From positions 1-64,000 of the forward strand of contig JAVVEL010000015.1 in the NCBI GenBank assembly GCA_032260385.1: a stretch of DNA of 64,000 nucleotides, given 5' to 3'. The notes below the pieces were generated by a model. It searched no databases, was not told the origin of the DNA, and saw only the letters and a program-made list of their open reading frames with translations. The position numbers and the translations under genes are program-made. This DNA comes from UBA9300 sp032260385. GTDB lineage: Bacteria > Bacteroidota > Bacteroidia > Bacteroidales > VadinHA17. Below, piece by piece: positions 8,145 to 16,384 of this stretch. Position 1 is the first letter of the stretch, and every line of letters starts with the position of its first letter.

Positions 8145-9581
8145 TCATTTAAGGTAGGTAGCACCAAGTTCTTCAAACAACCTCATCCCTTCAATAACAT
8201 TTCCATCCCTGTCAAAGAGCTTACCCCTGTAACCTATTGGTTCCCAGATACATGTTCCCTGTCCCAGGTTGTCAGGCAGCTTAAACACTATTTGATGTAC
8301 TTCCTTCCTGAAGATGGCATATTCAACAACGTTTACAGGTTTCTTATATCGTTTAACCAGATCTGCCAGGTTATACTTGAGGTCATCAAGGGTACCGTGC
8401 CATCTTGGATAATAAGAGATGCCCATTACATCAAACTCCACGCCTCTGGCAATCATATTATCAAACCAGAAAACAGCTTCTTCATTCTGACCTCCCAGGG
8501 CAAGATGCATCATTACCGGCATGCTTTCATCAACCTTTCTGACTCCTTCCACTCCGGCTTTCAGCAATCCGGCCAGTTGATCAGGCTTACTGATATGCCC
8601 GTCGGGCCAGAGCAGTCCATGGTTGATTTCATTACCTATCTGAACCATGTCTGCAGGTGTTCCCTGGCTCTCAAGGGCCCTGATAACCCTTGCCGTATAG
8701 TTCTTCACGGTATCCTCCAGGCTCCCGAAATCAAGTGAGGCCCATTCCGCAGGTTTATTCTGCTGTTGGGGATCAGCCCAGTAATCACTGTAATGAATAT
8801 TAAGAAGGAGTTTCAAGCCCGCATCCTTTACACGTTGCGCCATCTGAAGGGTATGATCAAGACCGCAGAATCCCCGTCCCGGTGAATAGCCCTTTACATT
8901 TTCCGGATTTACGAAAATCCTGAGCCGTATATAGTTAAACCCATGTTCTGACAATATCTTCACGGGATCTTTCTCCACACCCTTCTCATAATATTTCCTG
9001 CCCCTGTCTTCGAACTGTGGCAGGAAGGATATATCTGCGCCTATCATCCTTTCAATTACCTTACCGGAAGGTTTTATCTGGTCAGCCATTGGATGCATGA
9101 GCTCCACATCGGCAGGGATGGTATGAATCTCGTGAGACCCGGCCCATAATGATTCCGACCTTACTTCAACTTTTATTTTATCCGGCCTGTCACCTGCATG
9201 AAAAGTAAGCCAGGCGAGTCCATCTTTAAGCTGATAATTAAAATATTCAATGCCACTTGTATCAGTTTCTGTTGATAGTTTTTCTCCGGGAATCGCAGCC
9301 GTGACCCTTCCGTCCCCATCGATGTAGATCCTGATTTTATTTGATGCCGATTGTATTTCTCTTCCTGTACTGTCTATTACAGCAAGCCTCAGAAGTGTTT
9401 TGTCCTTCCCGTCTGCCACCAGTGTCGTACGGTAAGCTGTAAGCATCACTGCCACTGGCCATCCCGAATCAACCTTGATTACATCTTCAAATTCGGACAC
9501 TCCACAGATCCTTCTGTCTGCCGGTTTACAAAAAGCCAGGAGGATTATAAAAAATATACTGATAAAAATATGTCTTATCAT
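8145..9581 (-). CDS. GH53 arabinogalactan endo-beta-1,4-galactanase, lipoprotein
   Basis: A 478-residue protein starting at the ATG at 9581, preceded by AGGAAGGAAC; this start gives a lipoprotein signal with Cys18 (LLAFC). Residues about 40-155 form an Ig-like beta domain. Residues about 178-478 are the GH53 TIM barrel: GADISFLPQFEDRG, FNYIRLRIFVNP, NIHYSDYWADP, acid/base Glu318 (QIGNEINHG) and nucleophile Glu420 (VVEYA). It cleaves beta-1,4-galactan side chains of pectin at the cell surface. No SusC/SusD pair is adjacent, which is unusual for galactan use; instead it follows iorB by 10 bases and may be co-transcribed with the ior genes. Confidence 0.9.
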   Translation of the reverse strand: MIRHIFISIFFIILLAFCKPADRRICGVSEFEDVIKVDSGWPVAVMLTAYRTTLVADGKDKTLLRLAVIDSTGREIQSASNKIRIYIDGDGRVTAAIPGEKLSTETDTSGIEYFNYQLKDGLAWLTFHAGDRPDKIKVEVRSESLWAGSHEIHTIPADVELMHPMADQIKPSGKVIERMIGADISFLPQFEDRGRKYYEKGVEKDPVKILSEHGFNYIRLRIFVNPENVKGYSPGRGFCGLDHTLQMAQRVKDAGLKLLLNIHYSDYWADPQQQNKPAEWASLDFGSLEDTVKNYTARVIRALESQGTPADMVQIGNEINHGLLWPDGHISKPDQLAGLLKAGVEGVRKVDESMPVMMHLALGGQNEEAVFWFDNMIARGVEFDVMGISYYPRWHGTLDDLKYNLADLVKRYKKPVNVVEYAIFRKEVHQIVFKLPDNLGQGTCIWEPIGYRGKLFDRDGNVIEGMRLFEELGATYLK

Positions 9582-9591
9582 AGTTCCTTCC

Positions 9592-10167
9592 TCAGGCTTT
9601 GTACTGATCACGACCTGCGGCAAGTGCCTTAAGATTCAGTTCGACTATACCCTCTCCCTTTCTTCCAAAAAGCTTGCGAATGGCATTTTCGAGACTTTTC
9701 CGGGGTAAATTTATAAAATGTGATGCAGCTCCCAACATCACTATATTTGCTACTTTTATTGACCCGGTTTCCCTGGCAATAGCATCAGCATCAACAATGA
9801 GATTATTTTTCACCTTTCTTACTTCATCCAGCACCTCTTCTGCATCAGGATAATCAGGGATATTTACAAAGGGATTGCTGTTGGTAACCAGCCACCCCTT
9901 ATCCGAAAGCCATGGAAGGTATCTCAGAGCCTCCATTGGTTCAACAGAAAGGATGAGATCAGCTTCCCCATAGGGTATCAAGTCAGAAGCCACGGGTTCA
10001 TCAGACAGCCGGAAATGTGATTGGACGTCGCCTCCTCTCTGGCTCATTCCATGAACCTCAGCTTGCTTAAGATAGAGTTTATTTTCAACCGCTGCATACC
10101 CTATTACCGCAGCTATCGACAATATCCCCTGCCCTCCGACTCCTGATAGTATTATATCATTTTTCAT
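9592..10167 (-). CDS. iorB: Indolepyruvate oxidoreductase subunit beta
   Basis: A 191-residue 2-oxoacid oxidoreductase gamma-type domain. It begins KNDIILSGVGGQGILSIAAV, with the GVGGQG nucleotide-contact loop, and continues with VHGMSQRGGDVQSHFRL, the family's R-G-G signature. With IorA it oxidatively decarboxylates aryl-pyruvates (from aromatic amino acids) to aryl-acetyl-CoA, passing electrons to ferredoxin; the enzyme is oxygen-sensitive and typical of anaerobes. It lies 5 bases downstream of iorA. Confidence 0.92.
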   Translation of the reverse strand: MKNDIILSGVGGQGILSIAAVIGYAAVENKLYLKQAEVHGMSQRGGDVQSHFRLSDEPVASDLIPYGEADLILSVEPMEALRYLPWLSDKGWLVTNSNPFVNIPDYPDAEEVLDEVRKVKNNLIVDADAIARETGSIKVANIVMLGAASHFINLPRKSLENAIRKLFGRKGEGIVELNLKALAAGRDQYKA

Positions 10168-10172
10168 ATTAT

Positions 10173-11786
10173 TTATTTATTTTCCTGTTTTTCACCTTCC
10201 TTCCTTTTCCGTCTGGCTGCCGTCTGGATACATTCCCTTTGTGAGATTATCACAGAGACACCTTTATATGATAGTTCCTCTTTCATCACCTCCGTATTTT
10301 CCACGTGATATTTCCTGAGTGGATTTATTAGCCTTATGTGTTCCTTTTCAACACCCAGACCAGCACAGATAGATTCAAGCCTGTTTGTTGCATGTGACTT
10401 TTGCCCACCTGTCATTCCTGTCGTGGAATTATCTGAAATTATAATGGTAACGTGGGCATTTTTTATCACGGCATCGAGCAGGCCGGTCATTCCTGAATGA
10501 GTAAAGGTTGAATCCCCGATTACCGCAACTGAAGGAAACATGCCCCCGTCAGATGCCCCCACTGCCATGGTTACCGAGGCGCCCATATCCACACAGGAGT
10601 TTATGGCATTATAGGGAGGCAAAGCACCAAGTGTGTAACAACCTATATCAGAAAAGACTCTTCCCGGTCCGAAGTCTTTCATTGCCTCATTTAGGGCATT
10701 GTACATATCAGCATGACCACAGCCCTTGCAAAGGGACGGAGGCCTGTTCCTTACTATAGGAGGTATATCTTTGCCATAAGCCGACTCCCTGCCAAGGGCC
10801 CCGGCCACCAGGTTAGGATTCAATTCACCATCTCTTGGTAATGCCCCGTCAAGCCTTCCGCTGATTTTATTATTTAACCTGGGGAAGCCTTTCATCATTT
10901 CTTCCAGAATAGGATAGCCTTCTTCGAGGACAAGTATCCGGTCACATTCCTCCTGAAGCCTCAAAAGTAAATCTTCGCGAACAGGATAAGAACCTATTTT
11001 CACCAGTGGATACTTACATTTCCCCCCTTTGCAGTTTTCTGCCAGGTAGTTGAAGGCCAGACCGCATGCAACAATGCCCAGTGATTTATCCTCACCGTCA
11101 ATATACCAGTTTGCTTTTTGAAGATCATCATCAACAGCCAGTGACTCGTAATTTGACAGCAGTACTTTGTATTTCCTCCTGGCTATGGCAGGCAGGAGAA
11201 CGAACTGACGCAGGTCTGAAGGGAAGCTGAATTCTTTCTGGTCAAGCTTTGTCCTTTGGTGAACGGCACTCCGTGAGTGTGCAAGACGTGTGGTTATCCT
11301 GAAAAGAACGGGCACCCTGTATTTTTCAGATATCTCAAAAGCATCAAAAATCATATCATATGCCTCCTGCTGGTTTGAAGGCTCAAGAATGGGCACCAAT
11401 GCAAACCTGCCGTAAAAGCGTGAATCCTGCTCATTCTGTGATGAGTGCATTGAAGGGTCGTCGGCGGCTACAACAATCAGGCCTCCGTTCACACCTGTCA
11501 TTGCTGAATTGATAAAACCATCAGCAGCAACATTGAGGCCAACATGCTTCATGGCAACCATTGCACGCTTACCTGTATATGACATCCCCAGGGCAGCTTC
11601 CATGGCCGTTTTTTCATTGGCTGACCAGTCACGACAAATATTCATGGCGGCAGCATCCGGAGACGACTGTATATATTCCATTATTTCTGTGGAGGGAGTG
11701 CCGGGATATGCATACATACCGCTTAAACCGGCATCAATGGCAGCCTGGGCAAGCGCTTCATCGCCCAGTAACATTAATTTGGACAT
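10173..11786 (-). CDS. iorA: Indolepyruvate oxidoreductase subunit alpha
   Basis: About 537 residues from the ATG at 11786 (MSKLMLLGDEALAQAAIDAG, the conserved IorA N-terminus). A start at 11837 is possible and would overlap the upstream gene by 8 bases. The N-terminal half is the pyruvate:ferredoxin oxidoreductase-type domain (YAYPGTPSTEI; DPSMHSSQNEQDSR). The C-terminal half is the thiamine-diphosphate domain (SLCKGCGHADMYNAL; the GDSTFTHSGMTGL segment with the Mg/TPP motif). The protein stops right after VIISQRECIQTA and lacks the C-terminal Cys-rich ferredoxin domain carried by longer archaeal IorA proteins. I recall shorter forms in Bacteroidota, so this is probably normal for the group. 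Confidence 0.9.
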   Translation of the reverse strand: MSKLMLLGDEALAQAAIDAGLSGMYAYPGTPSTEIMEYIQSSPDAAAMNICRDWSANEKTAMEAALGMSYTGKRAMVAMKHVGLNVAADGFINSAMTGVNGGLIVVAADDPSMHSSQNEQDSRFYGRFALVPILEPSNQQEAYDMIFDAFEISEKYRVPVLFRITTRLAHSRSAVHQRTKLDQKEFSFPSDLRQFVLLPAIARRKYKVLLSNYESLAVDDDLQKANWYIDGEDKSLGIVACGLAFNYLAENCKGGKCKYPLVKIGSYPVREDLLLRLQEECDRILVLEEGYPILEEMMKGFPRLNNKISGRLDGALPRDGELNPNLVAGALGRESAYGKDIPPIVRNRPPSLCKGCGHADMYNALNEAMKDFGPGRVFSDIGCYTLGALPPYNAINSCVDMGASVTMAVGASDGGMFPSVAVIGDSTFTHSGMTGLLDAVIKNAHVTIIISDNSTTGMTGGQKSHATNRLESICAGLGVEKEHIRLINPLRKYHVENTEVMKEELSYKGVSVIISQRECIQTAARRKRKEGEKQENK

Positions 11787-11829
11787 ATGATATTTTTTTT
11801 GATTTTCAAATTCTCTGACTTCATAAGCC

Positions 11830-12294
11830 TTAACCATCTTTTTTTAGATGATTCCTCAGGTCGCCGGGAATCAAACTCCTTATATGTTCGTTTACAAAAT
11901 CAAAACAAAAATCTTCAAGTGAGTCCCTGATAGCAGCAAGTTTTTGAAGAATAGCCTCTTCATCTCCTTCGAGAGTCCGGCAATCCTGGGATGTTTTTTC
12001 AATGAGGGTCGGATTGCCGGGTAGTTCACTTATGATGTCCCTTCCTCTTTCTTCAGCCATGTTTATAATATAGTCAAAATGCTTTTCAGGCAAGTCCATG
12101 ACGGAATTGGATTCGCTGCCTGCTATATCTATCATGGCATCCATCATAACCTTTACGGCAAAGGGGTTTATTTCAGAAGGGCTGTAACCAGCGCTGTAAA
12201 TCAAGGCTTCATTACCACAGTAATACCTTAACCAGCCTTCCATCATAAGGCTGCGGCAATCATTTCCGCTACCTATTACAAGAATTTTCTTCAT
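11830..12294 (-). CDS. Low-molecular-weight phosphatase/arsenate reductase-like protein, catalytic Cys missing
   Basis: A 154-residue Rossmann-like protein with the LMW-PTP/ArsC layout. The N-terminal P-loop reads ILVIGSGNDCRSLMMEG; in active members this is C-x-x-N-x-C-R-S, so position 8 is Gly where the nucleophilic Cys should be, while Arg14 and Ser15 remain. FDYIINMAEERG matches the FDxVITM block and EAILQKLAAIRDSL the ArsC C-terminal helix, but the Cys-rich tail is absent. It is probably a non-catalytic phosphate- or anion-binding homologue. It is the first gene of the minus-strand iorA-iorB-GH53 set, overlapping the longest iorA frame, which hints at a regulatory or accessory role. Confidence 0.65.
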   Translation of the reverse strand: MKKILVIGSGNDCRSLMMEGWLRYYCGNEALIYSAGYSPSEINPFAVKVMMDAMIDIAGSESNSVMDLPEKHFDYIINMAEERGRDIISELPGNPTLIEKTSQDCRTLEGDEEAILQKLAAIRDSLEDFCFDFVNEHIRSLIPGDLRNHLKKDG

Positions 12295-12380
12295 AGGTCA
12301 TATTAATTTTTTTAAAGATATTAATTATTGTTTAATTCTTAAATCAAGCCCTGCCTATTTGTACTGCTATATAACAGATC

Positions 12381-12404
12381 GACGGGGAAACCGTCTTTTT
12401 TTTT
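12381..12404 (+). terminator. Intrinsic terminator in the PepSY-gene leader region
   Basis: GACGG (12381-12385), loop GGAAA, CCGTC (12391-12395), then nine T residues (12396-12404). It reads on the plus strand although no plus-strand gene precedes it in the divergent gap 12295-12452. It lies about 50 bases ahead of the PepSY gene, so it may attenuate that gene or block stray transcription. Confidence 0.55.
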
Positions 12405-12452
12405 ATATATTCGCCAGCGATTTCAGAAGGAGAGGAAAAACCCCCCGGACAG

Positions 12453-13043
12453 ATGAATAACAGGCAAAACGCATCAATTATAAAAACCTCAAGGAAAATA
12501 CACAGAGTGATTGCCGCAGGCTTATTTATACTGTTCTTGCTTATACCGGTAACAGGTATTATACTTGGCTGGAAAAAAAACACCGGAGACATTATCCTTC
12601 CAAGATCCTACGAAGGCAGTACTACCAATACGGCCGAATGGTTATCATATGATACCCTTGAAATGGTTGCCTGTAAAGCCCTGCTTGATTATGCCGGCAA
12701 AAACATATCCACTGACCTTGACCGCATTGATGCAAGACCCTCAAAGGGAATGGTGAAATTTATTTTTACGGATCACTACTGGGAAGTTCAACTCGATGCT
12801 GCAACTGCTGAAATACTGAATATTTCAAAAAGGAGATCAGATATAATTGAAAATATCCATGACGGATCAATCCTGGATAAGATCTTTAGGACGGAAGAAG
12901 GGGTATTTAAAATCCTTTATACCTCCCTTGTCGGACTGTCACTGCTGGCCCTTGCAATAACAGGATTCTGGCTCTGGTATGGCCCGAAACTCATGAAAAT
13001 GAATAAACGCAATGACAATAGCCGTAATAAGCTGAGGCACTGA
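12453..13043 (+). CDS. PepSY-associated transmembrane protein
   Basis: A 196-residue membrane protein. A basic N-terminus (SIIKTSRKIHR) is followed by a membrane segment at about 19-39 (VIAAGLFILFLLIPVTGIILGW). A periplasmic PepSY-like region of about 110 residues follows (FIFTDHYWEVQLDAATAEIL matches the PepSY strand-turn-strand), then a short HDGSILDKIFR link and a second membrane segment at about 155-173 (ILYTSLVGLSLLALAITGFWLWY). This is the PepSY_TM (PiuB-like) arrangement, often linked to iron-siderophore reduction. The TonB-dependent receptor starts about 830 bases downstream on the same strand, consistent with but not proving a metal-uptake role. Confidence 0.75.
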   Translation: MNNRQNASIIKTSRKIHRVIAAGLFILFLLIPVTGIILGWKKNTGDIILPRSYEGSTTNTAEWLSYDTLEMVACKALLDYAGKNISTDLDRIDARPSKGMVKFIFTDHYWEVQLDAATAEILNISKRRSDIIENIHDGSILDKIFRTEEGVFKILYTSLVGLSLLALAITGFWLWYGPKLMKMNKRNDNSRNKLRH

Positions 13044-13187
13044 CTTAAATTGCCACACCGCAGGAGGTCCTTAATACAAGCTTCAAGGTATTTGCAGTTA
13101 TTAGTTAAATATATCATAAAATGACCCCGATGTTTCCTTAATCAAATCAATTTGCATTTCTTTATATAATATTTATATTGATATACA

Positions 13188-13859
13188 GTGAATCGATTAG
13201 TATCAATAATAATATTCATTTTCCTTTTTCTGCCTGCCTTGTCGCAGGAGATAGCTCCATTACGATATATCCAGGTACACGGCCTTGTTTTTGACAATGA
13301 AAATACTCCTGTAAGGTACGTAAACATTATTTCCAAAGGTCTCAGAACAGGAACCGAGACTGATGACAGGGGAATATTCTCAATAATCTCCTATCCGGGT
13401 GACACACTAATATTCTCTTCCATAGGCTACCAGCCTACATTTACCAGGATCCCCACCGGGGTAGACAGCCCGGTATTCACTGTGGATATTATTATGAATA
13501 TCGACACCATTGACATCGGATCGGTCCTTGTACTTCCATGGAGAACCTACGAAGAGTTCAAAAGAGCTGTGGTCGAATATGTCAGCCCCATGGAAATTGA
13601 GATTAGCAATATGGAGAAAAACCTTGCTCTTATAGAAAGTCAAATAAATCAAGATGCAAACATTACGCCTGAAGCAGGACACAGATATGCCATGCAACAG
13701 GAAGCAGAAAGGATAATGACAAGGAACCAAACTCCTGTAAATAACCTTTTTAACCCCTTTGCCTGGGCAAAATTTATTGACGGTCTCAAAAACGGGCTGC
13801 TTAAAAATAAAGAATCAAAGAAAAAGAAAGACAGGGATAATAATACGGATTACGACTAA
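13188..13859 (+). CDS. Exported carboxypeptidase-regulatory-like domain protein
   Basis: A 223-residue protein starting at a GTG (13188), which immediately follows an in-frame stop and gives a clear signal peptide (NRLVSIIIFIFLFLPALSQ). Residues about 25-110 are a CarboxypepD_reg-like beta-sandwich: IQVHGLVFDNENTPVRYVNI, TETDDRGIFSI, DTLIFSSIGYQPT. The C-terminal half is helical and ends in a strongly charged Lys/Asp tail. The same N-terminal domain type begins the TonB-dependent receptor that starts 18 bases downstream, so the two genes are almost certainly co-transcribed; the small protein may help assembly or signalling of that receptor (inference). Confidence 0.72.
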   Translation: MNRLVSIIIFIFLFLPALSQEIAPLRYIQVHGLVFDNENTPVRYVNIISKGLRTGTETDDRGIFSIISYPGDTLIFSSIGYQPTFTRIPTGVDSPVFTVDIIMNIDTIDIGSVLVLPWRTYEEFKRAVVEYVSPMEIEISNMEKNLALIESQINQDANITPEAGHRYAMQQEAERIMTRNQTPVNNLFNPFAWAKFIDGLKNGLLKNKESKKKKDRDNNTDYD

Positions 13860-13877
13860 ACTGATAAGCAAGCTGAA

Positions 13878-16298
13878 ATGGCCAGATCTGTTTTCTTTTC
13901 CTTCCTTTTATTCAGTTTCATACAGATAGAGGCTCAACCCGGCAACACTGTTATCATGGGCTATGTGAGTGATACTGCAGGCATGCCGCTGGCACTTGTC
14001 AATATAGGGGTAAAAGATATGCCCTATGGCACTTATTCAGGAGAAAACGGTTCATATATCCTCTCAATGCCTGCTGATAATAATGACCACCAGCTGGTGT
14101 TTTCCTATATGGGGTACAAGGCTTATGAGACCCTCTTCAATGCAAGCCCCGACACACTGCTGATAAATGCAGAACTGAAAACGGAGGTTACCCGCCTGGA
14201 GGAAGTAATTATAAGCGAATACATGCAAAGGGAAGCGCCCACTCTTAAGAACATTTCATTGAAAGATTTCAGGCTCATGCCGGTAGTCTCCGGTAATCTG
14301 GAAAAACTGCTTGTATCTCTCCCGGGAGTTAACTCCGGTAATGAGCTGTCGAACCGGTACAGCGTCAGGGGTGGTAACTATGACGAAAACCTTGTTTATG
14401 TAAATGACGTAGAAATTTACCACCCTTCTCTCATTAAAACAGGGCAGCAGGAAGGTCTGAGTATCCTGAACCCCGACCTTATCAGTAGTGTAAGGTTCTC
14501 TGCGGGAGGCTTCAATGCTTCCTATGGCGACAGGATGTCGTCAGTTCTGGATATCAGGTACAAGGATCCTGAGCTTAAGAAGGCATCGGTTAAAGCCGGC
14601 TTGCTTATAAATTCCTTTCATCTCGAAGGGAGAGGAAAAAATAAGCGTTTCACCTACCTTGCAGGAGCACGCTATAAAACAAACCAGCTTCTTCTCCAGA
14701 CACTCGATACAAAAGGGAACTATAAACCATCTTTCTATGATATACAATCCTTACTTGGTTACCGCTTGTCACCAAAGGCAGAGCTCAGATTGATGGCCAG
14801 CTATAATTCAAACACATACTCATTTATCCCGGCTTCAAGAAGAAGTACCTTCGGAAACATAAATGAAGCCTACCTGCTGTATGTGCTGTACGACGGTTCT
14901 GAGACTGACAGCTATAATTCTTTTAACCTGGCACTATCCCTGAACCTCGTATCAGGGAACAATTTCAATAACAGGTTTATTGCCCACTATTATAATTCGG
15001 CAGAAAAGGAAAAATACGATATCAGGGGATCCTACGCCCTGAACCTCCTGGATAAAAATATGGGCTCAGAAAATTTCGGTGACAGTGTAATGAATGTTGG
15101 AGTGGGAAGCTGGCTCAGTCATGCACGAAATATCCTTCGCTTCAATATTGTTACACTAAACTATAAGGGCAGGTGGGAGTATAGCAATAATATAATAAGC
15201 TATGGTCTTAAGTACAACCATGAATCAGGCAGTGACAGGATAAGGGAATGGGAGAAAATTGATTCTGCCGGATACAGTATACCATATTCTGACAATCAAC
15301 TTCTGCTAAGCAGGCTTGTCAGTAATGACACAAGCTTGTCAACAACTAAATTTGAGTTGTACATTATTGATAACTATACTTTTACCCTCTCTGATCAACA
15401 ATTTGTTTTCACCGGTGGAGTACGATTAAGTTACTGGTCGTTCTCAAATGAATTACTTTTCAGCCCAAGGGTATCACTGTCATGGAGCCCCCCTTCAAAC
15501 AGAGCAAGATTCTATATATCTGGTGGAATATACTACCAGCCACCCTTCTACAGGGAAATGAGATATCCCTCAGGTACAATAAACAGTGACATCAGATCAC
15601 AAAAATCTATTCATACAGTTCTTGGAGCAAATTATGATTTTTCCATTGGTACTACTCCATTGAGATTAACCGGGGAGGTATATTATAAAAAGCTTGAAAA
15701 CATTATACCCTATAAATATGATAATGTAAGGATAGTTTATTCAGCAGAAAATATAGCCTCCGGCTTTGTGAGAGGCATTGATCTGCGACTTAACGGCGAA
15801 TTTGTAAAAGAGGCCGAATCATGGATCTCATTCTCGCTTATGGATGCAAGGCATGATATTGAGAACGATGGCTACGGGTATTTCCCCGCTCCATCCGACA
15901 GCAGGTTTTCCGTTAACATCTTCTTCCAGGATTATTTCCCCTCAAATCCTTCTTACAGGGCGCATATAAATCTTCATTACAGTACAGGCATACCTGTAAG
16001 CTCTCCTTATTCGGACCGCTATGACAGCTACAGGAGGATGCCCCCGTACCGAAGGGTCGACATAGGATTTACCAGGCTTATCAAAGGCAAATATTCAGGT
16101 ACAGGCAAGGGCTTCATTTCTTCATTTGATGAAATAATAGCAGGTTTTGAGATCTTTAACCTCCTGGATATAAGGAATACAATATCCTATAACTGGCTCA
16201 CAACAGTTAACAACCTCAGTGGTGAGACAAGGCAGTACGCTGTACCCAATTACCTGACGGGAAGAAGTTTCAACTTAAGATTGATGATTAACTTCTGA
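13878..16298 (+). CDS. TonB-dependent outer-membrane receptor
   Basis: An 806-residue outer-membrane protein with a signal peptide (to about residue 19, IEAQ). Residues 24-105 are a CarboxypepD_reg-like domain (VIMGYVSDTAGMPLALVNIGV; YSGENGSYILSM). The plug follows at about 115-230 (KLLVSLPGVNSGNELSNRYSVRGGNYDENLVYVNDVEIY). The remainder is beta-barrel ending in an aromatic strand (SFNLRLMINF). It imports a bulky ligand with energy from TonB-ExbBD. The compact size and absence of a SusD partner argue against a SusC-type glycan transporter and favour a metal, cofactor or other small ligand; the ligand cannot be read from sequence. Confidence 0.9.
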   Translation: MARSVFFSFLLFSFIQIEAQPGNTVIMGYVSDTAGMPLALVNIGVKDMPYGTYSGENGSYILSMPADNNDHQLVFSYMGYKAYETLFNASPDTLLINAELKTEVTRLEEVIISEYMQREAPTLKNISLKDFRLMPVVSGNLEKLLVSLPGVNSGNELSNRYSVRGGNYDENLVYVNDVEIYHPSLIKTGQQEGLSILNPDLISSVRFSAGGFNASYGDRMSSVLDIRYKDPELKKASVKAGLLINSFHLEGRGKNKRFTYLAGARYKTNQLLLQTLDTKGNYKPSFYDIQSLLGYRLSPKAELRLMASYNSNTYSFIPASRRSTFGNINEAYLLYVLYDGSETDSYNSFNLALSLNLVSGNNFNNRFIAHYYNSAEKEKYDIRGSYALNLLDKNMGSENFGDSVMNVGVGSWLSHARNILRFNIVTLNYKGRWEYSNNIISYGLKYNHESGSDRIREWEKIDSAGYSIPYSDNQLLLSRLVSNDTSLSTTKFELYIIDNYTFTLSDQQFVFTGGVRLSYWSFSNELLFSPRVSLSWSPPSNRARFYISGGIYYQPPFYREMRYPSGTINSDIRSQKSIHTVLGANYDFSIGTTPLRLTGEVYYKKLENIIPYKYDNVRIVYSAENIASGFVRGIDLRLNGEFVKEAESWISFSLMDARHDIENDGYGYFPAPSDSRFSVNIFFQDYFPSNPSYRAHINLHYSTGIPVSSPYSDRYDSYRRMPPYRRVDIGFTRLIKGKYSGTGKGFISSFDEIIAGFEIFNLLDIRNTISYNWLTTVNNLSGETRQYAVPNYLTGRSFNLRLMINF

Positions 16299-16384
16299 AA
16301 CCAGGTTAAGCCTGAAGGAAAATATCCGCCATGACGGGAACAGAAGTTTATCGTGTCGCCGATATAACAGTCAGCTTCTGAATT

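Noticed and set aside
12344..12592. Minus-strand 82-residue frame between the phosphatase-like and PepSY genes
   Set aside because: It overlaps the well-supported PepSY gene in antisense and crosses the terminator hairpin; the apparent hydrophobicity mirrors the membrane helix on the other strand.
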